Positions 1 through 5,117 of a DNA stretch of 5,117 bases are shown here, piece by piece. Each line of letters starts with the position of its first letter. Within the stretch, counting starts at the first letter, position 1. Source of the stretch: Opitutia bacterium (lineage in GTDB: Bacteria > Verrucomicrobiota > Verrucomicrobiae > Opitutales > UBA953); NCBI GenBank assembly GCA_947488485.1, contig CANKZO010000174.1, positions 1 through 5,117 of the forward strand. Direction: 5' to 3'. The translations under genes were made by a program, and so were the position numbers. The notes beneath the pieces are model-generated. The model ran no database searches. It saw only the letters and a list, made by a program, of their open reading frames with translations, and was not told the origin of the DNA.

Positions 1-844
1 CGGCGAGTTCACCTTCGTCGCGGCCTTTACGGAAGCGCAGACGCAGGCCGGGACGGAGCCATTCCGCCGGCAGGTCGCCACTCCAGGCGTCCGCGGCGTA
101 AATCAGACGGTTGTTGTCCAGCTCCCCTTCGCGGAACCAGCGGCCGCTGACGCTCTTGAAGATTACGCTCTGACCGCGGCCGATGCTGACGGTGCCGGCG
201 CCATAATGGATCGTCGAACCATAACCCGCCCCGGCTTCGACCCGGACCATCTTGCCGTCGAGGTCTTTGGCCGGAGGCAAATGGATGTCGCGGACCCACC
301 GTCCGTCGGCGGTCTCGATGCGGACGAGCGCGTGGCCACCGAGCAGTTCGCGGACGGAAGCTCCGCTCGGCTCGGCGAGCCGGGCGATGCCAGCCGGATC
401 GTCGATCGCGGCGACGTTGCCGGCAGGCGAAGTGAAATCGATGCTCTTCACCGGCGTGCCGTCCACGAAGTAGGCCGTCTTCGGCAGCTGCTGCGGCGGA
501 TTCAGAGTAAGCGTACCGAGTTCCTTGCCGGCACCTTCGATGGCGGTGAGCACGACCGGATCGTTGAACGCGATCGGCGCCGAATCCACTCGCACCGGAC
601 GCACCATCACGAGCGTCTTGCGCAGACTGATCAGGCGCGGCTGGCGATCATCCTCCCGAGGATGGGACGGGATGACCTGGCTCTGGGCTAAGAGGACCTG
701 CGCCGCGAAAGATCCTTTGAGGTCGTTCTTCGGGAGCGTGTTATTGAACACCAAGGCGGGCTCCGCGGCCGTCGGGGCGGCAAGCAGCCCCGAGGAAAGG
801 CCGGCGACGAGCAGACCGGCCAAAATGAGGAAGCGGGAAGGCAT
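1..844 (-). CDS. StcE-like secreted zinc metalloprotease (peptidase M66 family), N-terminal part, runs off left edge
   Basis: The frame reads from ATG at 844 leftward without a stop to position 2, giving 281 residues. Residues 1-23 form a signal peptide (one Arg, then a long hydrophobic run, with possible cleavage after the Ala pair at 22-23), so the product is exported. From about residue 31 the protein matches, from memory, the N-terminal beta-sandwich region of E. coli StcE, block by block and in order: LAQSQVIPSHP (52-62), SLRKTLVMVRPV (73-84), GRWVRDIHLP (181-190) and GRWFREGELDNNRLIYA (234-250). StcE is a secreted zinc protease that cleaves mucin-type O-glycoproteins and C1 esterase inhibitor. 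Its zinc motif (HExxH type) lies some 150 or more residues further on, outside this window, so catalytic competence cannot be judged. StcE is about 900 residues, so roughly two thirds of this gene should be missing here. No Shine-Dalgarno is seen before the ATG. Codon use is more mixed than in the rightward genes (more GCG, GTG, CCG, GGT). Family membership is confident; the mucin substrate is inferred. Confidence 0.9.
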   Translation of the reverse strand, partial: MPSRFLILAGLLVAGLSSGLLAAPTAAEPALVFNNTLPKNDLKGSFAAQVLLAQSQVIPSHPREDDRQPRLISLRKTLVMVRPVRVDSAPIAFNDPVVLTAIEGAGKELGTLTLNPPQQLPKTAYFVDGTPVKSIDFTSPAGNVAAIDDPAGIARLAEPSGASVRELLGGHALVRIETADGRWVRDIHLPPAKDLDGKMVRVEAGAGYGSTIHYGAGTVSIGRGQSVIFKSVSGRWFREGELDNNRLIYAADAWSGDLPAEWLRPGLRLRFRKGRDEGELA

Positions 845-1090
845 GACGGGGGTATGCTCAAAAGAAAACGGATGGCCTTCCTCATCAGCAAGGACGGAGA
901 CCCCCTTTATTCGGCCGTTTCCGCTCAACTGACCCTGGTCCCTGCTTTTCTGCCCTCGGTCATCTGTCGTCGGTCTTCGATTCTTTGCGCGGAACTTCCA
1001 CCCCTCATAACGCTCCAATACGGTGGACAGCGGGGGGCGGTTTAAGCAATTCTGCCGACCCCTGCCCCGCCCCACTCCATTTCCTATCAT
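845..1090. other. Divergent intergenic region, presumed to hold both promoters
   Basis: These 246 bases separate the start codons of two genes that point away from each other, so the promoters of both should lie here. There is no credible gene: frames that cross the region have no family resemblance and overlap the real genes. An A-rich patch lies at 858-868 and a comparatively AT-rich stretch at about 975-1020. The nearest thing to a sigma-70 pair for the rightward gene is TTTGCG (984-989) and CATAAC (1006-1011) with a 16-base spacer, but the match is too weak to call. No operator-like long palindrome was found by eye. Confidence 0.5.
1034..1073 (+). promoter_or_regulatory. Possible leader hairpin upstream of the propeller gene
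   Basis: GGGGCGG at 1034-1040 is perfectly complementary to CCGCCCC at 1067-1073, which ends 17 bases before the start codon at 1091. The loop would be 26 bases. If the transcript starts upstream of 1034 this all-GC stem could fold close to the translation start. In GC-rich DNA a 7-base match of this kind is easily a coincidence, so this is only a candidate. Confidence 0.2.
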
Positions 1091-3679
1091 ATGAAATCCC
1101 TGACCCGCACTTCCTTGTCCCTGGCGCTCGCGCTGGCGACGATGACCGGCCTCGCCCAGGACGCCGTCAAGAAGCCCGACGCCAAACCGCTCTCCAAGTG
1201 GGAAGCGATGGACTACGGCCGCTTCCTCTCGGCCTCGATCGACAACACCCAAGGCAAGAGCCCCTTCGACCAGAAAGGCTGCGCCGCGAACAAGGCCGTC
1301 CTCGTGAACCTCGGCAACCGTGAAGCCGGTTACGCTTTCGACACCGACACCCTCCGCGCCGCCGGCGCCTGGACGGGCGGCTGGATGCAGACCAAGGGCG
1401 TCGCCTTCGACGGTAAGCACGGCCCGAACCCCGGACCGGCCGTCGGCGCCAAGGTCTTCTTCGAGACGAACCCCGGCCCCGGCTGGAGCTTCAACGGCAC
1501 CTTCAACGAGACCCGCACCCTGCCCAAGGGCCCGGAAGGCGTGATGTCCAAGATCCCGCTCGGCCCGCTCCCGCGCGAGCACGCCAAGTATCAGGGCCTC
1601 TACCTGCACGGCGACCGCGTCGTCTTCGCCTACTCTGTCGGCGGCGCCGAAGTGCTTGAATCCGCCGAGATGGAAAAAGTCGGCGACGTCTTCATCCTCT
1701 CCCGCTCCTTCACCGTCGTGAAGGGTGAGCTCGACGCCTCCGTCCGCCTCCTCGACCTGCCCTACGGCGGCAAGGTCGACCTCGCCGACGGCGCCAACGC
1801 GATCGTCCGCATGGAGATCCCGCTCCCGCCCGAACAGCCCGGCAAGAAGGCCGACCCGAAGGCCAAGGCCAAGACCACCAAGGCCGCCAAGAACGCTCCC
1901 GCCATCGTGAAGCCCGCCGACGAACTCACCACCGTGACCGTCAACGGCCTGCCCAACGGCTCGATCCTCAGCAACAAGGGCAACTTCCTCGCGCTCAAGC
2001 TCACCAAGGTCGCCGCCGGCACCTCCTTCAAGGTCTCGTTCGCCCACGGCGCCATCAACGCCGGCGACGTGCTCCGCAAGGCGCCCTCCAAGGTCGCCGC
2101 CGCCACCGACCTCCGCGCCTTCACCAAGGGCGGTCCCGCCCACTGGACGCAGGAAGTCGTCACCGAAGGCACGCTCGGCGAGACCGACCAGGCCAAGCAG
2201 GCCGAGACGCTCAAGGGCCGCATCGAAAGCGAGACCGACGCCGCCCAGAAGCAGTCGCTCAAGGACCAGCTCGCCGAACTCCTGGCCGCTCCCTACCTCG
2301 TCGACACCGTCACCATCCCCGCCGAGAACCCCTTCAACTCCTGGATCCGCGTCGGCGCGATCGACTTCTTCCAGGACGGACGCATCGCCTTCTCCACCTG
2401 GAGCGGCGACGTCTGGGTCGGCAAGTTCGCCGACGACAAGCTCAGCAAGATCACCTGGCGCCGCTACGCCACCGGCATCTTCCACGGCCTCGGCCTGAAG
2501 ATCGTCAACGAGCAGATCTACGTCCTCGGCCGCGACCAGATCACGCTGCTCCACGACTTCAATAAGGACGGCGAAGCCGACTTCTACCAGAACTTCAACA
2601 ACGACGTCCAGGTCACCTCGAACTTCCATGAGTTCATGTTCGACCTCCAGACGGACGCGCAGGGCAACTTCTACTTCCTCAAGGGCGGACCCGTGAATCC
2701 GGGAGGCCGCGGTTGGGGTCCCCTCAGCGACCACCATGGTTGCATCTTCAAGGTCTCGGCCGACGGCCAGAAGTTCGAAGTCTACGCCACCGGCATCCGT
2801 GCCCCCAACGGCATGGGCGTCGGCCCCAACGGCGAAGTCTCCAACGGCGACAACCAGGGCACCTGGGTCCCCGTCGACTACATCCACTTCTCCAAGCCCG
2901 GCGAGTTCATCGAAGTCCCGGACCTCGCGCACCGGGCCACGGCGCCGACGAAGTATAGCCCGCACCTCTGCTGGGTCCCGTACGACGTCGACAACTCCAA
3001 CGGCGGCCAGATCTGGGTGCCTGCCAACAAGGGCAAGTGGGGTCCCTTCGAAGGCCGCATGCTCTACCTCTCCTACGGCAAGTCCTCGCTCTTCGCGGTC
3101 CTCCAGGAACGCGTCGGCGACGTCGCCCAGGGCGGCGTGGTGAAGTTCCCGCTCAAGTTCGCCACCGGCCTGATGCGCTCGCGCTTCAACCCGGTCGACG
3201 GCCAGCTCTACGTCGCCGGCCTCAAGGGTTGGCAGACCAACGGCGTGAAGGACGGCGCCATCCAGCGCGTCCGCTACACCGGCAAGTCCGTCACGATGCC
3301 TGAGTCGCTGCACGTCTCCAAGAAGGGCATCACCGTCCGCTTCACCGGCGCGCTCGACAAGAAGTCCGCGTCCGACGCCCAGAACTGGTCCCTCGAGCAG
3401 TATAACTACCTCTACTCCGGCGCCTACGGCTCCGACACGTATAAGGTCAGCAAGCCCGAGGAGAAAGGTTCGGACCAAGTCCCGGTCAAGTCCGTCAAGC
3501 TCGCCGACGACGGCAAGTCCGTCTTCCTCGAAGTCGAAGGCCTCGTGCCGGTGATGCAGATGCGCATCAAGATGAACGTGAAGGCCGTCGACGGCTCGCG
3601 CGTGCCGGACGACATCGCCCACACGATCAACGTGGTGCCGGAGAAGGAAGGCGAAGACTACCGCTCGTTCGCCAAGTAA
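1091..3679 (+). CDS. Exported DUF6797-type protein with sugar-dehydrogenase-like beta-propeller and C-terminal Ig-like domain
   Basis: This complete 862-residue protein starts with a signal peptide (Lys2, Arg6, hydrophobic 8-18, cleavage likely after Ala22 in GLA|QD), which fixes the ATG. Residues about 36-340 resemble the DUF6797 region of verrucomicrobial proteins, interrupted by a Lys/Ala/Pro-rich stretch at 247-275. A helical, charged segment follows (about 364-400). Residues about 401-735 form a beta-propeller like those of PQQ-type sugar (glucose/sorbosone) dehydrogenases: the family-like blocks include WSGDVWV, an EF-hand-like loop DFNKDGEAD (489-497), NNDVQV followed by FHEF (512-515), DHHGC (547-551), GIRAPNGMGVGPNGE (568-582) and HLCWVPYDVDNSNGG (625-639). 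The C-terminal part (about 737-850) looks like an all-beta Ig-like domain. No CXXCH motif is present, so it binds no covalent haem. It probably acts in the periplasm, perhaps as an oxidoreductase passing electrons to the cytochrome encoded next; cofactor and substrate are unknown. No Shine-Dalgarno is visible. Codons end overwhelmingly in C or G, consistent with high expression. Confidence 0.95.
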   Translation: MKSLTRTSLSLALALATMTGLAQDAVKKPDAKPLSKWEAMDYGRFLSASIDNTQGKSPFDQKGCAANKAVLVNLGNREAGYAFDTDTLRAAGAWTGGWMQTKGVAFDGKHGPNPGPAVGAKVFFETNPGPGWSFNGTFNETRTLPKGPEGVMSKIPLGPLPREHAKYQGLYLHGDRVVFAYSVGGAEVLESAEMEKVGDVFILSRSFTVVKGELDASVRLLDLPYGGKVDLADGANAIVRMEIPLPPEQPGKKADPKAKAKTTKAAKNAPAIVKPADELTTVTVNGLPNGSILSNKGNFLALKLTKVAAGTSFKVSFAHGAINAGDVLRKAPSKVAAATDLRAFTKGGPAHWTQEVVTEGTLGETDQAKQAETLKGRIESETDAAQKQSLKDQLAELLAAPYLVDTVTIPAENPFNSWIRVGAIDFFQDGRIAFSTWSGDVWVGKFADDKLSKITWRRYATGIFHGLGLKIVNEQIYVLGRDQITLLHDFNKDGEADFYQNFNNDVQVTSNFHEFMFDLQTDAQGNFYFLKGGPVNPGGRGWGPLSDHHGCIFKVSADGQKFEVYATGIRAPNGMGVGPNGEVSNGDNQGTWVPVDYIHFSKPGEFIEVPDLAHRATAPTKYSPHLCWVPYDVDNSNGGQIWVPANKGKWGPFEGRMLYLSYGKSSLFAVLQERVGDVAQGGVVKFPLKFATGLMRSRFNPVDGQLYVAGLKGWQTNGVKDGAIQRVRYTGKSVTMPESLHVSKKGITVRFTGALDKKSASDAQNWSLEQYNYLYSGAYGSDTYKVSKPEEKGSDQVPVKSVKLADDGKSVFLEVEGLVPVMQMRIKMNVKAVDGSRVPDDIAHTINVVPEKEGEDYRSFAK

Positions 3680-3702
3680 GCTGAGGCGAATTCCTCATCG
3701 AC

Positions 3703-3733
3703 GAAGGCCCGGTTCACGCCGGGCCTTCTTGTT
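3703..3733 (+). terminator. Rho-independent-type terminator hairpin after the propeller gene
   Basis: A perfect 10-base inverted repeat (GAAGGCCCGG at 3703-3712 and CCGGGCCTTC at 3719-3728) closes a six-base loop, starts 23 bases after the TAA at 3677-3679, and runs into a short T-rich tail TTCTTGTT (3726-3733). The stem is strong but the T tract is interrupted by C and G, so termination may be partial. It lies between two genes that appear functionally linked, so it could set a lower level of the downstream cytochrome or fully separate the two transcripts. Confidence 0.75.
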
Positions 3734-3767
3734 GGGGGCTTGCCTGACGGCAGGAATACCTCCCAAT

Positions 3768-3772
3768 GGAAG
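3768..3772 (+). promoter_or_regulatory. Weak candidate ribosome binding site for the cytochrome gene
   Basis: GGAAG lies 12 bases before the ATG at 3785, a longer gap than usual. It is the only purine-rich anti-16S-like sequence near this start. The choice of ATG rests more on the signal peptide that begins there; no in-frame ATG occurs between the terminator and 3785. Confidence 0.25.
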
Positions 3773-3784
3773 CGTTCCGCCGCC

Positions 3785-5117
3785 ATGCGTCTCCGCCGCT
3801 TCTTCTGCCTGCTCGCCGCGACCCTCGCGACCGCCCTCTCCGCCCAGGACCTCCCGGGCCTGAAGGTCACCTTCACCGCCGCCGGCCAGAGCGACGTCCG
3901 CACGGATCGCCTCCTCGCGCTCTACGTTCCCGCTGGCCAGGCGCCGACGCCCTTCCTGCCGGCCGGACCGTTCACCGCGAAGTGGGAAGGCGACCTGCAG
4001 TCGCCGATGCGCGGCACCTTCAAACTCGCGGTCGAGACTTCCGGCCAGTTCAAGCTGAGCCTCAACGGCCAGCCTTTGCTCGACGGCGCCGGCATCAAGA
4101 CCGTGCAGCTCAACAAGGGCCCGAATCGTCTCGTGGCCGAAATCGCCGGCGCGGCTAAGGGCGACACGTTCGCGCGCCTGAGCTGGGCGTCGAAAGATTT
4201 CCCGCTCGAGCCCGTCCCGCCGACGCTTCTCACGCATGCCGCCGACAAAGACCTCGACCTCGCCGCCCAGTGCCGCGAAGGCCGCCTGCTCTTCGCGCAG
4301 ATGAACTGCGCCGCCTGCCACGCCGACGCCGCGCGCCTGCCGGCGAAAGGCTCGGGCATGCCGGAACACGGCCAGAACGCGCCGCTACTTTCCGAGCTTG
4401 GTACGAAGTTCAAGACCCCGTTCCTCGCCGACTGGATCCACGACCCGCACTCCGTCCGTCCGCACTCGCTGATGCCCAAGGCGCTGACCGGAGCGAACTC
4501 CGCCCAGCAGGCCGCCGATCTCGCCGCCATGCTCACGCAGGGCGCGACCCCCAAGGCCGGCGCGGTCGACCTCAAGCTCGCCCCGCAGGGCGGCGAACTC
4601 TTCGCCAACCTCGGCTGCATCGCCTGCCACCAGCGTCCCGACTTCGAAGGCAAGGACGCGCATGACCGCGTGCCGATGGGCCACATCGCCGATAAGTGGC
4701 ATCCCGCCGCGCTCGTCGAATACCTGCAGGATCCGGCCAAGCACTACCCGGCCACGCGCATGCCGCACTTCCGCCTAGAGGAAGAGGAAGCCACGCAGCT
4801 CGCGGCGTACCTCCTCCTCAACAGCCGCCAGATCAAGCGCCAGCCCATCGCCGGTGATGCCGCCCGCGGTGCCGCGTTGATCATCAGCGCCGGTTGCCTC
4901 AACTGCCACGCTGGCATGCCCGCCACGACCCAGCCGCCGCTCGCGAAGGTCCTCGCCGCCGGCGACAAGGGCTGCCTTTCCGCTGACGACAAGGCCCGCG
5001 GCGCCGCACCGGACTTCGCGCTCACCGCGACGCAGCGCGCCTCGCTGAAGGCCTTCCTCGCCACCGACCTCGCCTCGCTCAAGCAGGATACGCCGGCCGA
5101 ATACGCCGAACGCCAGA
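3785..5117 (+). CDS. Exported PA14-domain multi-haem cytochrome c, partial, runs off right edge
   Basis: The frame is open from ATG 3785 to the window end, 444 codons without a stop. A signal peptide occupies residues 1-20 (basic RLRR, hydrophobic core, cleavage near LSA|QD). Residues about 24-145 look like a PA14-type carbohydrate-binding beta-sandwich (KWEGDL at 66-71, LNGQPLLDG around 94, RLSWAS around 134). Three c-type haem sites follow: CAACH (175-179), CIACH (278-282) and CLNCH (371-375). The first two have Met candidates for the distal ligand at 230 (within HSLMPK) and 326 (within TRMPHF), each preceded by the W/Y-x-x-DP pattern (WIHDPH, YLQDPA) common in PVC cytochromes. The third is followed by GCLS (Cys397) and a PDFALT segment but no later Met or His before the edge. 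It is probably a periplasmic electron carrier for the propeller protein upstream, 105 bases away. The family often continues with further haem sites, so a fourth may lie beyond the window (inference). Function as an electron acceptor is inferred from motifs and context. Confidence 0.93.
   Translation, partial: MRLRRFFCLLAATLATALSAQDLPGLKVTFTAAGQSDVRTDRLLALYVPAGQAPTPFLPAGPFTAKWEGDLQSPMRGTFKLAVETSGQFKLSLNGQPLLDGAGIKTVQLNKGPNRLVAEIAGAAKGDTFARLSWASKDFPLEPVPPTLLTHAADKDLDLAAQCREGRLLFAQMNCAACHADAARLPAKGSGMPEHGQNAPLLSELGTKFKTPFLADWIHDPHSVRPHSLMPKALTGANSAQQAADLAAMLTQGATPKAGAVDLKLAPQGGELFANLGCIACHQRPDFEGKDAHDRVPMGHIADKWHPAALVEYLQDPAKHYPATRMPHFRLEEEEATQLAAYLLLNSRQIKRQPIAGDAARGAALIISAGCLNCHAGMPATTQPPLAKVLAAGDKGCLSADDKARGAAPDFALTATQRASLKAFLATDLASLKQDTPAEYAERQ

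Noticed and set aside
206..691. Plus-strand open frame of 161 codons
   Set aside because: It lies antisense to the StcE-like gene and its product is Arg/Asp-rich without domain resemblance, as expected for a shadow in GC-rich DNA.
688..891. Minus-strand frame starting at 891 that opens with a signal-peptide-like MRKAIRFLL stretch and has GAGGAAGG nearby
   Set aside because: It is in a different frame from the StcE-like protein, stops at 688, and has no family resemblance after the first residues. The frame starting at 844 has its own good signal peptide and continues into clear StcE-like sequence, so no frameshift is needed.
984..1011. Possible -35/-10 pair (TTTGCG, CATAAC, 16-base spacer) for the propeller gene
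   Set aside because: Too few consensus matches; pairs of this quality are expected by chance, and promoter consensus in this lineage is not known to me.
1762..2262. Minus-strand open frame of 166 codons
   Set aside because: It is antisense within the well-supported propeller gene, and its Ser/Ala/Leu-rich product shows no recognisable motif.
3741..3754. Small palindrome TGCCTGACGGCA / CCTGACGGCAGG before the cytochrome gene
   Set aside because: The pairing arms are only four bases, too short to call an operator or hairpin.
3766..4158. Plus-strand frame starting at ATG 3766, better placed after the terminator
   Set aside because: It is in another frame from the cytochrome and gives an Arg/Pro-rich product with no motif; the frame from 3785 carries the haem sites.
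3922..4740. Minus-strand open frames of 224-272 codons opposite the cytochrome gene
   Set aside because: The opposite strand encodes a signal peptide, PA14 domain and three CXXCH motifs in one frame, so these antisense frames are composition artefacts.

Overview
The window is GC-rich DNA with three protein-coding genes, two of them cut by the window edges. It most resembles a member of the Verrucomicrobiota (PVC superphylum), perhaps an Opitutae-like lineage. The main reason is the rightward gene pair: a DUF6797 / beta-propeller protein followed by a PA14-fused multi-haem cytochrome c, a combination typical of Verrucomicrobiota and Planctomycetota. The phylum is inferred from gene families and base composition; no rRNA or marker gene is present.

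Layout. Positions 844 to 1 (minus strand) hold the first 281 codons of a secreted protein whose N-terminus closely matches the N-terminal region of StcE, the M66 zinc mucin protease known from enterohaemorrhagic E. coli. The catalytic domain lies beyond the left edge. Positions 845-1090 are the divergent intergenic region, with no gene and no convincing promoter consensus. Positions 1091-3679 (plus) hold a complete 862-residue exported protein with a DUF6797-type N-terminal region, a helical segment, a sugar-dehydrogenase-like beta-propeller and a C-terminal Ig-like domain. A perfect 10-bp hairpin with a T-rich tail follows at 3703-3733. Positions 3785-5117 (plus) hold the first 444 codons of an exported PA14-domain cytochrome c with three CXXCH sites; it is still open at the right edge.

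How the genes may work together. All three products carry signal peptides, so the locus faces the periplasm or the outside. The propeller protein has no haem site of its own and sits next to a multi-haem cytochrome, so the simplest reading is a periplasmic oxidoreductase and its electron acceptor. The divergent StcE-like protease would cut heavily O-glycosylated glycoproteins. A link between the two (protein backbone cleavage by one, oxidation of released sugars by the other) is a hypothesis based only on adjacency.

The two edge-crossing genes are strongly supported even though their reading frames have no stop inside the window. The other long frames on either strand are shadows produced by the strong G/C third-position bias.
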